Source: an uncultured Clostridia bacterium (lineage in GTDB: Bacteria > Bacillota > Clostridia > Christensenellales > Borkfalkiaceae). From it: a DNA stretch of 15,194 nt. Under the pieces are notes generated by a model. That model made no database searches and had not been told where the DNA came from. It worked only from the letters and a program-made list of their open reading frames with translations. The stretch spans positions 1 to 15,194 of the forward strand of contig CANREU010000023.1 of assembly GCA_947629725.1 (NCBI GenBank), read 5' to 3'. Each line of letters opens with the position of its first letter. Positions within the stretch are counted from its first letter, which is position 1. A program made the position numbers and the translations under genes. Below, one piece after another: positions 1 to 7,932 of this stretch.

Positions 1-443
1 TCGGGGAAAAGTGCGACCCCAAGCTCATCGGCACCTTCGGGTTCCGCTCCTCGCGGGATACCGATAAATTTGAAAACACGCCCTATGCTGTGCGCGGCAA
101 ACTCCCCGTGCCCGACGGGTGCCTGTGCTACTTCACCTGCAAGGTGGTGGACAAGATGGAGACCTCGACGCACACCGTCTTTTTGGGCGAGGTGCAGGAG
201 GCGGAAGTCCTCCACGGCGGCACGCCCATGACCTACGCCTACTACCACAAGGTCTTGAAGGGGAAGACGAGCGTGAACGCCCCCACCTATGTGGAGGAGA
301 AGAGGACGGAGAGCGGGAAGAGGTACGTCTGCAAGGTGTGCGGCTACGAGTACGACGGCGACATTCCCTTCGAGGATCTCCCCGAGGATTGGACCTGCCC
401 CCTTTGCGGCGTGGGCAAGGAGATGTTCGAGGCGATCGGATAA
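1..443 (+). CDS. Flavin reductase-rubredoxin fusion (Hrb-like), 3' part only
   Basis: The frame is open from base 3, so the gene begins before the window; a GTG at 90 lies inside the domain and is not the start. The visible 146 residues hold the C-terminal half of a flavin-reductase-like FMN-binding domain (FGFRSSRD, then THTVFLGEV and MTYAYYHKV, all typical of the family). A short rubredoxin domain follows, with two CxxC knuckles (CKVC and CPLC) to bind one iron. The loop between the knuckles is about ten residues shorter than in classical rubredoxins, as in other fused rubredoxins. The family (high-molecular-weight rubredoxin) passes electrons from NAD(P)H to flavodiiron proteins or peroxide-reducing enzymes in the cytoplasm of anaerobes. 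The redox partner here is unknown because the upstream neighbour is not visible. Family call is firm, physiological role inferred. Confidence 0.88.
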   Translation, partial: GEKCDPKLIGTFGFRSSRDTDKFENTPYAVRGKLPVPDGCLCYFTCKVVDKMETSTHTVFLGEVQEAEVLHGGTPMTYAYYHKVLKGKTSVNAPTYVEEKRTESGKRYVCKVCGYEYDGDIPFEDLPEDWTCPLCGVGKEMFEAIG

Positions 444-631
444 GACGGACGGCAAGAGAGCGCGGCTAAACCTTGCCTCCCCCCCTTATACTTGAGGGGG
501 GAGGGTAGGGTGGACTTCGTACTTCGCCTTCACTGCGTTCAGGATGACGCGAAAAAGAGGGGAAGCCGAGAGAGCGTGCATGGCGCGGGGGACCGCGTCT
601 TTTCCTTAAAATCGATACATGGGGCGGAAAA
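444..631. repeat. Intergenic repeat-like stretch with C-run/G-run hairpin
   Basis: This 188-base gap carries an inverted repeat of 9 bp (CCTCCCCCC at 476-484 against GGGGGGAGG at 496-504), followed by GGGTAGGGTGG and a TGCGTTCAGGATGACGC segment (534-550). The same layout, a C-run/G-run hairpin followed by GGGGTAGGGGTGG, recurs at 8905-8938. CCGAGAGAG at 566-574 recurs at 9013-9021 and 9068-9076. I read it as a dispersed intergenic repeat rather than a terminator, because no T-run follows the hairpin. A TAAAAT at 607-612 could be a -10 for the next gene, but no convincing -35 lies at the right distance. Frames crossing this stretch show no family features and are not real genes. Confidence 0.5.
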
Positions 632-1441
632 ATGTTCTATTTTGTGGAGGAAGTCGTATCCTACACCCATCGCGCGGGCGACAATGTTCTCCCGCACACG
701 CACGAGGGGTGCGAGGTGATCGTGTATGCGAGCGGGGCGGGCGTCGCCACGGTCGAGAGCGAGGAGTTCAACTACATCGGCCCCGCTCTTCTCCTCGTCC
801 CCGCGGGGAAGAGGCACTTCGAGCGTACCCTCTCCTCAACGAAGGTGCGCAGCTGCGTCTTCCGCACCGACTATCTGGAGGTGCGCGATCCCGTGATGAT
901 CGCCTCCGCCCGCTGTGCCGCGCTCGTGGGGCAGGTGTACGATTCCCTCGGCGGCATGGCGGAGCTCTATTTCGACGAGGGGGAGCGCCGCACGAAGGAG
1001 CTCGAGAACATCCTCGCCGAGACCCTCTTCGGCGTGCGCTATCTGTGCGAATTGCACGACAGCAATTTCAGCGATTCCGCCGTCTCCGTCTGCAACAACG
1101 CGAAGAACTATATCTCCGCCAACTTCAACCGCAATATCCGCTTCGAGATCCTCGCCGAGCGGGTGGGGTACTCTTACGACCGCTTCCGCCACATCTTCGT
1201 AAACGTCGTGGGCATGGGCCCGAAGGCGTACCTGCAGGGGGTGCGCATGAGCAACGCGAAGGAGATGCTCACCTTCACCTCCCGCCCCGTGCATGAGATC
1301 GCCGCCCGCTGCGGCTACTCGAACCCCGTCGTCTTCATGAACTATTTCAAGCGGAGCATGGGGATCACCCCCTCGCAATACCGCAAGTTCAGCCGCATGA
1401 ACGCCAACAACCGCACGTTCAACCTGTCCGATTTGATATAA
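632..1441 (+). CDS. AraC family transcriptional regulator (cupin sensor plus double HTH)
   Basis: The protein has 269 residues, normal for AraC regulators. Residues 1-90 form a cupin-like sensor (HTHEGCEVIVY, then LLLVPAGKRH). Residues 155-255 hold the two helix-turn-helix motifs: FEILAERVGYSYDRFRHIF, then VHEIAARCGYSNPVVFMNYFKRSMGITPSQYRK, with the hallmark GxxPxxY end. Such proteins bind a small ligand, often a sugar, and activate or repress nearby transport genes. The ATG at 632 is preceded only by a weak purine stretch (GGGGCGGA). The gene ends in its own terminator, and the sugar transporter begins 160 bases downstream on the same strand, so it is the obvious candidate regulator of that operon. 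The ligand cannot be deduced. Confidence 0.93.
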   Translation: MFYFVEEVVSYTHRAGDNVLPHTHEGCEVIVYASGAGVATVESEEFNYIGPALLLVPAGKRHFERTLSSTKVRSCVFRTDYLEVRDPVMIASARCAALVGQVYDSLGGMAELYFDEGERRTKELENILAETLFGVRYLCELHDSNFSDSAVSVCNNAKNYISANFNRNIRFEILAERVGYSYDRFRHIFVNVVGMGPKAYLQGVRMSNAKEMLTFTSRPVHEIAARCGYSNPVVFMNYFKRSMGITPSQYRKFSRMNANNRTFNLSDLI

Positions 1442-1476
1442 AAGTGAACAAAAACTGAAAAAGTAATTCAGAAAAG

Positions 1477-1500
1477 AGACCGCAACTTTGCGGTCTTTTT
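1477..1500 (+). terminator. Rho-independent terminator after the AraC gene
   Basis: Stem AGACCGCA (1477-1484) pairs with TGCGGTCT (1489-1496) around a 4-base loop and is followed by T residues to 1500. It lies 36 bases after the AraC stop codon and separates the regulator from the transporter operon. Confidence 0.9.
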
Positions 1501-1512
1501 AATATTAGCCAA

Positions 1513-1547
1513 AAATGTGAGTCAAATTTCGTAAAATAGCCACATTT
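1513..1547. promoter_or_regulatory. Dyad overlapping the transporter promoter (candidate operator)
   Basis: AAATGTG at 1513-1519 is inverted as CACATTT at 1541-1547, with arm centres 28 bases apart. The right arm overlaps the proposed -35 of the transporter promoter. The dyad is seen directly; that the adjacent AraC protein or another regulator binds it is inference. Confidence 0.35.
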
Positions 1548-1574
1548 ATAAGTTTTTGTATTGTATGATAAAAT
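1545..1574 (+). promoter_or_regulatory. Likely sigma-A promoter of the sugar transport operon
   Basis: An extended -10 (TG-A-TAAAAT, 1566-1574) lies 18 bases after a weak -35 (TTTATA, 1545-1550), in the only AT-rich stretch of this region. Transcription would start near 1581, just ahead of the AGGAGG at 1586-1591. That excludes the ATG at 1565 as a start and supports GTG 1601. The poor -35 and extended -10 fit an activator-dependent promoter. Confidence 0.5.
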
Positions 1575-1600
1575 CAGCAAATCATAGGAGGTTAGGTAAG

Positions 1601-2986
1601 GTGAAAAAATTTGTCTCACTCGCGCTGGCGGCGACGGTCGCACTCTCCGTGGGAGGGCTTGCGGCTTGCACGAAGCTGGGCGGCGGCGGATCCGATACGA
1701 TCACCTATTATATGTGGGGGAGCCAGAAGGAGATAAGGACGGCGCAGAAACTCGCCGAGGACTTCGAGCTCATCTACCCCGATTGGCACGTGGACGTCCA
1801 GCCCGCGAGCGGCACCTACTACGACAATCTCAAGACCTATTTCGGCGGCGGACAGGCGCCCGACATCTTCTTCATGGAGGGCGGCATGATCGAGAGTTTC
1901 GTCCGCGACGGGCTCCTGCTCGATCTCGATCCCTATCTCGAAAAGAGCGAGGTGTTCACGGAGGACAACCTTTGGGACGTGAACAACTACTACCGCTATA
2001 ACGAGAGCACCAAGCGAATGGGGAGCGGCAAGCTGTATGCGGTCATCAAGGACCTCACGCCCGACTTCATGATGATCTACAACAAGTCGCACATCGACCA
2101 ATACGACAAGGAGCACGATACGTCCCTCGCGGAGGAGGTCGGCTATCCGACGGACACGAGCGGGAAATACCCCTCCGATTCCGTCGCGATGACGTGGGAG
2201 CAGTGCACGAAGATGTGCCGTCTCCTCACCAAATTGAAATCGGACGGCAGCATTGAGCGCTACGGGACGACCCTCGACCAGGTGCCGTGGAAGCACGTGA
2301 TGGAGTGGATCCAGATGAAGGGCGACACCCTCTTCGAGGAAGACATGCGCACCCTCAACACGGGTTCGCAGGCGGTGAAAGACGCGTTCGATTACTTCGT
2401 CAAGTTCCAGTCGGGGGACACCCAGTCGGCGGCGCCCGTCGCCTCCAACGCGATCGGCGGCGGCGAGGGCTTCAAGAACGGCGACATCAGCGTCGTATGG
2501 AACGGCAGGTGGGCATGGCAGTCCTACGGCTGGTACGACGTGGAGTTCGACATCGGCGTGGCGCCTCCGCCCACTCCCGAAGGCGGGACGGACATCTATT
2601 GCGCGACCACGATGATCTCGCAGGCGATCTCCGCCACCACCAAGAATCCCGATGCGGCATGGGCATTCCTCGAATACTACATGACGGCGGGCATGCGCGA
2701 GTATGTGCAGACGGGTTACAACATCCCCGGGAACAAGCAGATCGCCTACGACGCCTTCCTGAACGTGGACGACCCCTATCAGAGGGAACTCAACGCGTAC
2801 TTCATCGAATACATCGAGAAGGCCTCGCCCATCACCTACAGTTTCTACATCGACCAGAGCCGCGTGGAGAGCATTTTCGGCGACTACATCCCGCGCGTAT
2901 GGGCGAAGAACGCGAAGGACAAGCTCACCCTCGACCAAGCGCTTGCGGGCGCGGCGACGGAGATCCACAAGGTGACGAAACCTTGA
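1601..2986 (+). CDS. Sugar ABC transporter substrate-binding lipoprotein (family 1, CUT1)
   Basis: I start this gene at GTG 1601: AGGAGG (1586-1591) is 9 bases upstream, and from here the product opens with a clean lipoprotein signal (MKKFVSLALA, lipobox L20-A-A-C23). In-frame codons further upstream would add a non-signal extension. The mature protein is anchored outside the cell by Cys23. Its 461 residues match MalE-like binding proteins: TITYYMWG early, QAPDIFFMEGG in the first lobe, and AMTWEQCTKMCRLL and PDAAWAFLEYYMT later. Many exposed Trp and Tyr residues suggest a carbohydrate ligand. Two permease genes follow at once. No ATP-binding gene is present, which is usual for CUT1 systems that share an MsmK/UgpC-type ATPase encoded elsewhere. 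The particular sugar is not predictable. Confidence 0.93.
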   Translation: MKKFVSLALAATVALSVGGLAACTKLGGGGSDTITYYMWGSQKEIRTAQKLAEDFELIYPDWHVDVQPASGTYYDNLKTYFGGGQAPDIFFMEGGMIESFVRDGLLLDLDPYLEKSEVFTEDNLWDVNNYYRYNESTKRMGSGKLYAVIKDLTPDFMMIYNKSHIDQYDKEHDTSLAEEVGYPTDTSGKYPSDSVAMTWEQCTKMCRLLTKLKSDGSIERYGTTLDQVPWKHVMEWIQMKGDTLFEEDMRTLNTGSQAVKDAFDYFVKFQSGDTQSAAPVASNAIGGGEGFKNGDISVVWNGRWAWQSYGWYDVEFDIGVAPPPTPEGGTDIYCATTMISQAISATTKNPDAAWAFLEYYMTAGMREYVQTGYNIPGNKQIAYDAFLNVDDPYQRELNAYFIEYIEKASPITYSFYIDQSRVESIFGDYIPRVWAKNAKDKLTLDQALAGAATEIHKVTKP

Positions 2987-2996
2987 CGGAGGGCGC

Positions 2997-3905
2997 ATGA
3001 AGAAGAGAAGGACAAGACAGGCGGCGATCGAGGCGAGGCAGTTTTATCTCTACATCTCGCCGTGGATCATCGTGTTCCTGCTGTTTACGATCGTGCCGAT
3101 GGCGTTCAGCTTTGTGATGAGCTTCACCTCGGCAAAGATTGCCACGCTCACGACCCGCCCGATGCAGTTCGTCGCGTTTGAGAACTACAAGCGCATCTTC
3201 ACTTCGGACACCCGCTTTCTGCGGTCGATCGGGAACACGCTGCTCTATTCCTTCGGGCGGGTGTTTTTCGGCACCCTCTTCGCCCTTTTGCTCGCCCTTC
3301 TTCTCAACGCGAAAATAAAGGGGCGCAAGATCTTCCGCACCCTCATCTATTCTCCCGCGGTGATCCCGATCGTCGGCTCCACCCTTCTTTGGAAGCTCAT
3401 GATCTTCCAGGACCACAGCATCATCAACTTTTTCCTCACCAAGCTCGGGCTTTCGGGGGTGAATTTCCTCTCCCCGCAGCTCGCCCTCCTCACGGTGACG
3501 GCGATCAACATCTGGGCGGGGCTCGGGCCGACCATGCTCATCCTGCTCGCGGGACTGCAAGACGTCCCGCAGGACTTACTGGACGCCGCCGACCTCGACG
3601 GGGCGAACGCCTTCGTGAAGTTCTTCCGCATCATCCTCCCGATGCTCTCGCAGTCCCTCTTCTTCGTGGTGACGACGGGGCTCATCGGGGCGTTCCAGGT
3701 GTACGCGGAGGTGAAGCTCCTCGTGGGGGACAACCGCGAGACGGTGACGATGACGATGCAGGTCGTCGCGAACGCCTTCGCACTCGACGAATACAGTATC
3801 GGCTATGCCTCGGCGCAGGGCTGGATCGTATTTGCCATCACACTCATATTCACGGCGGTCTTTTTCGGCGTGACGGGAAGGAGGAGATACCGTGCCGACG
3901 AATGA
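2997..3905 (+). CDS. Sugar ABC transporter permease, MalF/UgpA type
   Basis: A 302-residue inner-membrane protein with about six hydrophobic helices, starting at the ATG behind GGAGGG (2988-2993), ten bases after the binding-protein stop. The first helix covers roughly residues 18-42. The cytoplasmic EAA coupling loop is clear at about 196-215 (DAADLDGANAFVKFFRIILP), the site that docks onto the ATPase. Its length and N-terminal SPWIIVFLLFTIVPM opening fit the MalF/UgpA side of CUT1 permease pairs, without the large periplasmic loop of E. coli MalF. It is expected to form a heterodimer with the next gene product. The last codons overlap the next gene by 14 bases, which suggests translational coupling. 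Confidence 0.94.
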   Translation: MKKRRTRQAAIEARQFYLYISPWIIVFLLFTIVPMAFSFVMSFTSAKIATLTTRPMQFVAFENYKRIFTSDTRFLRSIGNTLLYSFGRVFFGTLFALLLALLLNAKIKGRKIFRTLIYSPAVIPIVGSTLLWKLMIFQDHSIINFFLTKLGLSGVNFLSPQLALLTVTAINIWAGLGPTMLILLAGLQDVPQDLLDAADLDGANAFVKFFRIILPMLSQSLFFVVTTGLIGAFQVYAEVKLLVGDNRETVTMTMQVVANAFALDEYSIGYASAQGWIVFAITLIFTAVFFGVTGRRRYRADE

Positions 3906-4758
3906 AAAAGTAAGGAGGCGCACGCCTCTCCGCAAACTGGCGGGAGGGATCGTATGTTTTGTTGTCGCGCTCGTGTGCGCCGTGCTCTTCTGCCTGCCCT
4001 TCCTCTACATGATCCTGTGTTCCTTCCAGCCCGAGTCGGCGGACATTTTCGAGTGGCCGCCGCAGGTGTTCCCGCATGTGTGGCGGTTCGCAAACTATGC
4101 GGACGCGTTCGTCACCATGAACTTTTTGCGGGCGTTCGGGAACACGATGCTCCTCGTCGTGAGCGTGATGACCCTCTCCATCGTGGGCTCGGTGCTCGTC
4201 GCCTACGGGTTCGCCCGTTTCAATGCCCCGGGAAAGAACTTCTTCTTTGGGCTCTTGCTCTCGACGATGATGCTCCCGTGGGTCATCACGATGATCCCGA
4301 GCTTCGCGATCTACCGCTTCATCGGCTGGATCGGTACCCGTCTTCCCCTCATCGTGCCCGCGATCGGCGGGAGCGCGTTCAACATCTTCATGATCCGCTC
4401 CTTCATGCAGGGGATCCCGAAGGACCTCGACGAGGCGGCGAAGATCGACGGCTGCGGCAGTTTCGGCATCCTGTGGCGGGTGCTTCTGCCCAACATGATG
4501 CCCGTCCTTGCGACCCTGCTCGTGTTCAGTTTCACGAACGTTTGGAACGACTATGTCGGTCCGAGCATCTATCTTCTCGACCCCAAATTGCAGACCCTGT
4601 CGTTAAGCCTTTACAACTTTCAGGACCCCGCGGGCAACATGGAGTGGAACAAGGTGATGGCGGGCTGTACGATGTTCACCCTGCCCATGCTCGTCGTGTT
4701 GTTCTCGGCACAGAACGCCTTCGTCCGCGGCATCGTCGCGACGGGGATCAAAGAGTAA
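3892..4758 (+). CDS. Sugar ABC transporter permease, MalG/UgpE type
   Basis: A 288-residue membrane protein starting at GTG 3892, with AAGGAGG (3878-3884) seven bases upstream, inside the end of the first permease gene. The first helix spans about residues 17-43 and ends in FLYMILCSFQP, the usual MalG-type exit. The ADIFEWPPQVFPHVWRFANY segment is the standard external stretch of this subfamily. The EAA loop lies at about 181-200 (EAAKIDGCGSFGILWRVLLP). The protein keeps the terminal FVRGIVATGIKE block typical of MalG-type permeases. With the preceding permease it forms the translocation pore; the energising ATPase must come from another locus. Confidence 0.94.
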   Translation: MPTNEKVRRRTPLRKLAGGIVCFVVALVCAVLFCLPFLYMILCSFQPESADIFEWPPQVFPHVWRFANYADAFVTMNFLRAFGNTMLLVVSVMTLSIVGSVLVAYGFARFNAPGKNFFFGLLLSTMMLPWVITMIPSFAIYRFIGWIGTRLPLIVPAIGGSAFNIFMIRSFMQGIPKDLDEAAKIDGCGSFGILWRVLLPNMMPVLATLLVFSFTNVWNDYVGPSIYLLDPKLQTLSLSLYNFQDPAGNMEWNKVMAGCTMFTLPMLVVLFSAQNAFVRGIVATGIKE

Positions 4759-4773
4759 AACAAGGAGGAAAGT

Positions 4774-6324
4774 ATGAAAAAATTGCCCTGCATTCTCTGC
4801 GCGCTCTGCCTCGGGGTCTCCCTCGCGGGCTGCGGCGCGCCGAAAGAGCCGTCCGCGCCCGAGGGGCAGACGGTGGTCTCCCGCATCGCTATGGCGGAGA
4901 ACGGCAACGCCTATCTCGAAGTGGACGGGCGCCCCTTCCCCTTCCTCGGCGTGGAGGCGCGGCTCGACGCGTTCATGAACTGCGAAAGCCGCCCGCTCTC
5001 CGACTTCGAGCCCTATATGAGGGCGGCGGCGGAGCTCGGCGCAACGGTAATCGCCGTGCCCGTCGACTGGGCGGACCTCGAGCCCGAGAAGGATAGCTAC
5101 GATTTCCGCCTCGTCGGAACCCTCTTGGAGTGGGCGAACAAGTACAACATCAAGCTCGACATCTGCTGGTATTCCGTGAACATGTGCGGCGAGAGCAACA
5201 GCTATCAGGTGCCCGCCTACATCTATAACGACGAGGCGACCTACCCCAAGTACGAATCGGCCGGGAAGGACAGCTTCTGGGGCTACTACGGCTATCAGTG
5301 CTACCTCGAGGCGTCGTCCGCCCTCATGGAGCGGGAGGCGAAGGTCATCGAGAACATGATGGACTTCGTCTACAATTGGGACAAGAACAACGGCGAAAAG
5401 CACCCGCTCGTCGGCGTGCAGGTGCACAACGAGCCCGACGGCTTCCCGCGGTGGCGGCTCGAGCCCCGTTCGGTGAAGAAGAACGGCGTGCGCATCACCG
5501 TGGACGAGGCTTGGGAGCGGACGAACAAGCTCCTCGACAACGCGGGCAAGGCGTTCAAACGGAGCAAATACCTCGTCTATACCCACGTCAACGTGATGCC
5601 CATGACCAACAACAGCTCGGACGTGGAGCAGTGGGTGAAGGATATTTACGACCTCGACGGGATCGACGCCGTCGGCGTCGACGCCTATTCGACCTCGACG
5701 GGCGCTCTCGCGAGCCTCATCAATAGCTCCCGCGACCTCATGCCCGAGAACTTCGCCCACATCGGCGAGAACAAGGGGATCTACTCCAACACGCCTTCTC
5801 TCATCCTCTCGACGGTGAAGGCGGGTGGCGGCTACAACATCTACGACCTCGCGACTCCGCAGTACTTCATCAACAACACGACCGAGCCCGACAACATCGA
5901 CCACGGCATTCTCAACGGAGACCTCTCCGACCGTGCGCACACCGAGGCGACCCGCCGCACCCTCAAGGCGCTCTCCGACGCCCGCGACGCGATCACCTTC
6001 GCCTCCAAGAACAACTTCATGCTCTTCAATCTCGAGAGCTCCAACCCCGAGACTTCGTATGAAAAGGAGAAGAGCACCGCGCATGCTACGGTGAACTTCA
6101 AAACGGAGGAGGGGGCGGTCGGCTTCGCCGTGGAGTATAACGACTATCTCTATCTCTTTGCGAGCACGGACACCGAGGTCACTCTCTCGGGCAGCGTGTT
6201 CTCCCTCGCGCAATACGGCGGTTTCGGCGCAGAGGGGTGGAATGCGGGTGAGAGCGTCCGCCTTTCGGACGGCAAACTCTCCCTCAACGCGGGCAAGCTC
6301 GTCCGCGTGCGGATCGGGGCTTAA
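4774..6324 (+). CDS. Lipid-anchored glycoside hydrolase-like protein (TIM-barrel, GH42/GH35-like)
   Basis: AAGGAGGAA (4762-4770) precedes the ATG. The 516-residue product has a lipoprotein signal with lipobox L17-A-G-C20, so it should sit on the outer face of the membrane. Residues about 50-130 read like the start of a clan GH-A barrel: a GVEARLD strand, then ELGATVIAVPVDWADLEPEKDSYDF, which closely resembles the W-x-x-x-E-P-x-x-G-x-[YF]-D-F block of GH42/GH35 enzymes. The likely acid/base is E220 in VHNEP, and a candidate nucleophile is E332 in HIGEN. Residues about 430-516 form a beta-rich C-terminal domain. Its place right after the permeases suggests it releases or trims the transported sugar at the cell surface. 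The exact GH family and substrate are uncertain; DUF4978-type relatives are another possibility. Confidence 0.75.
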   Translation: MKKLPCILCALCLGVSLAGCGAPKEPSAPEGQTVVSRIAMAENGNAYLEVDGRPFPFLGVEARLDAFMNCESRPLSDFEPYMRAAAELGATVIAVPVDWADLEPEKDSYDFRLVGTLLEWANKYNIKLDICWYSVNMCGESNSYQVPAYIYNDEATYPKYESAGKDSFWGYYGYQCYLEASSALMEREAKVIENMMDFVYNWDKNNGEKHPLVGVQVHNEPDGFPRWRLEPRSVKKNGVRITVDEAWERTNKLLDNAGKAFKRSKYLVYTHVNVMPMTNNSSDVEQWVKDIYDLDGIDAVGVDAYSTSTGALASLINSSRDLMPENFAHIGENKGIYSNTPSLILSTVKAGGGYNIYDLATPQYFINNTTEPDNIDHGILNGDLSDRAHTEATRRTLKALSDARDAITFASKNNFMLFNLESSNPETSYEKEKSTAHATVNFKTEEGAVGFAVEYNDYLYLFASTDTEVTLSGSVFSLAQYGGFGAEGWNAGESVRLSDGKLSLNAGKLVRVRIGA

Positions 6325-6374
6325 CGGGGAAAACCCGAAGCGAAAAATAAGGAAATCCTAAAGGAGGATAAGTT

Positions 6375-7898
6375 ATGAAAAAGAAGGCATTGTTCGGCTT
6401 GGCGTTCAGCGCGCTCTTCGGCGCGACGGCGCTCATCGGCGGAAGCGCGCTCGGCACGTTCGCCGCAGGGGGCGAGGTCTCCCCGAACGCAGGGGATCTC
6501 ATCCAGTGGGAGGCCTCGGCAGAGTGGGTACCCGAAGGCCTGCAACTCGAGATGGGGCAGTGGAAGAGCGGCGCGTTCCAGATGTTCTTCGACGTCTCGA
6601 ACGGCAAGAAGTTCTCGATGAAGTTCAAACTGCCCGTGTATCAAGAGGATAGCAGCAACTACATCGAAGAGGACGGCGTCACCTACGAGAAAGATCTTTG
6701 CGACATTATCGTCCGCCCGAACGGGAAGAGTACCCCCACGGCGCAGTTCCGTCTTTGGGGCGACAGCGGCAAAGACGCAAGCTCCGTAAATATCTCCGCA
6801 GAGATCTCCGTCGGTGAGCCCTATGAGGACGAATGGAATCCCGCGCCCCGTTATATTGCAAACAATGTTTGGGTCAAAGGCGTGATGCGTCAGAGCAGTG
6901 AATTCTATCTTGAATTCGACCCCGTCAACTTCTTCACGAGCTATTGGGGGCAAGATGAGGACACGTGTGCGCTTCTCGACCATGCCGATGTAGGGAACGC
7001 GGCAGCTGTCAAGGCAAAGCTCCAGGAGGAATTTGCGGGTTGCGAGGCCGTTCAGGTGAACTTCCGCCTTTCCAAAGACAAAGGCACGGATGATAAAACG
7101 CACCTCGGCAGAGTCATCGTCACCGAACTCAACGGGCAGTCCCTCGCCAATACGGACGGCAAACTCAACGATACCGTCGCACCCTTCCTCGCACCCGTGC
7201 AGGTCCGCACCGGCGCGGAGGTCACGCTGGGCAAGGAGTATGGGCTCGAGATCCTCGGCGCTCCCTCCGAGCAACCTACGCAGCCCCTCTACTGCGGGTA
7301 TGTGAGCGACGTGCTCGGCTATGAGGCGAAGCTCAACGGACACGGCCACTTCACCTATTCGGCGGAGATCACTTCCCCCTCGAACGTGAAGAAGACGGTC
7401 GACGTGGATAAGATCGTGTTCGACGAAGTCGGCGAGAACAAGATCAAGGTGACGGTCACCGACGAGGGCGGCAACAGCCACACCACCCCCGAGACGACCG
7501 TGACCGTCGCGAAAGGGTTCCTCCTCACCGTGACGGGCGTGCCCACGACGGGTACGGTCGGCACCAAGATCGCCCTTCCCGCGGGCAGTGCGACCGACTC
7601 CAAAGACAACGCATGCACCGTCACCATCAGCGTGGAGGACCCCTACACCAAGAAGTATGATGTGAAAGACGGCGGCTTCACGCCCGATAAGCCGGGTGCA
7701 TGGATCGTCACCTACTCCTCGCAGAATGAAGACGGCACCGAGCACGACAGCAAGCAGTTCCGCATTACCGTCTCCGCGGCGCCCGCAGGCGAAGAGAAGA
7801 AGGGCTGCGGCGGCACCATCGCGGGGATCGGCGTGGCGGCAGTCGGCGCGGTAGGCGCAGGCGCGGCGGCGATCGTCCTCCGCAAGAAGAGAAAATAA
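6375..7898 (+). CDS. Exported beta-rich surface protein with Ig-like domains and C-terminal membrane tail
   Basis: AAGGAGG (6361-6367) is followed by ATG after 7 bases. The 507-residue protein has a Sec signal (about 1-31, cleavage near FAAGG). A region of about 40-270 looks like a jelly-roll or laminin-G-like binding module (IQWEASAEW, FYLEFDPVNFF). Two Ig-like beta domains follow: about 275-380, ending NKIKVTVTDEGGNSHTT, and about 383-468, opening LLTVTGVPTTGTVGTKIALP. The C terminus is KKGCGG (475-480), one Ala/Gly-rich helix (about 482-502) and a basic RKKRK tail. There is no LPXTG motif. I do not recognise a named family. From its position in the transporter operon it may bind the glycan substrate at the cell surface. 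It carries no obvious catalytic motif. Confidence 0.7.
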   Translation: MKKKALFGLAFSALFGATALIGGSALGTFAAGGEVSPNAGDLIQWEASAEWVPEGLQLEMGQWKSGAFQMFFDVSNGKKFSMKFKLPVYQEDSSNYIEEDGVTYEKDLCDIIVRPNGKSTPTAQFRLWGDSGKDASSVNISAEISVGEPYEDEWNPAPRYIANNVWVKGVMRQSSEFYLEFDPVNFFTSYWGQDEDTCALLDHADVGNAAAVKAKLQEEFAGCEAVQVNFRLSKDKGTDDKTHLGRVIVTELNGQSLANTDGKLNDTVAPFLAPVQVRTGAEVTLGKEYGLEILGAPSEQPTQPLYCGYVSDVLGYEAKLNGHGHFTYSAEITSPSNVKKTVDVDKIVFDEVGENKIKVTVTDEGGNSHTTPETTVTVAKGFLLTVTGVPTTGTVGTKIALPAGSATDSKDNACTVTISVEDPYTKKYDVKDGGFTPDKPGAWIVTYSSQNEDGTEHDSKQFRITVSAAPAGEEKKGCGGTIAGIGVAAVGAVGAGAAAIVLRKKRK

Positions 7899-7932
7899 CA
7901 GGGAAAGCACGGCTTTCACGACGGGGCTCACG

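Noticed and set aside
476..504. C-run/G-run hairpin as terminator of the Hrb-like gene
   Set aside because: The stem is strong but is followed by GGTAGGGTGGA with no T-run on either side that fits, so I treat it as a repeat unit.
1520..1536. AGTCAAA followed by CGTAAAA, resembling a CtsR tandem heptamer
   Set aside because: The second half has two mismatches to RGTCAAA, including the central C, and it lies upstream of the sugar transporter, not of mcsA. Most likely chance in an AT-rich stretch.
1556..1600. N-terminal extension of the binding protein from TTG 1556 or ATG 1565
   Set aside because: Both lie upstream of the predicted transcription start and of the AGGAGG. An extension would bury the lipoprotein signal 12-15 residues inside the protein.
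4603..6213. Long minus-strand open frame (about 536 codons) opposite the permease and glycosidase genes
   Set aside because: It is the antisense of clearly recognisable genes, has no ribosome binding site or family motifs, and long antisense frames are expected in GC-rich coding DNA. The same holds for the minus frames at 1616-2998, 6321-8081 and 11620-12882.
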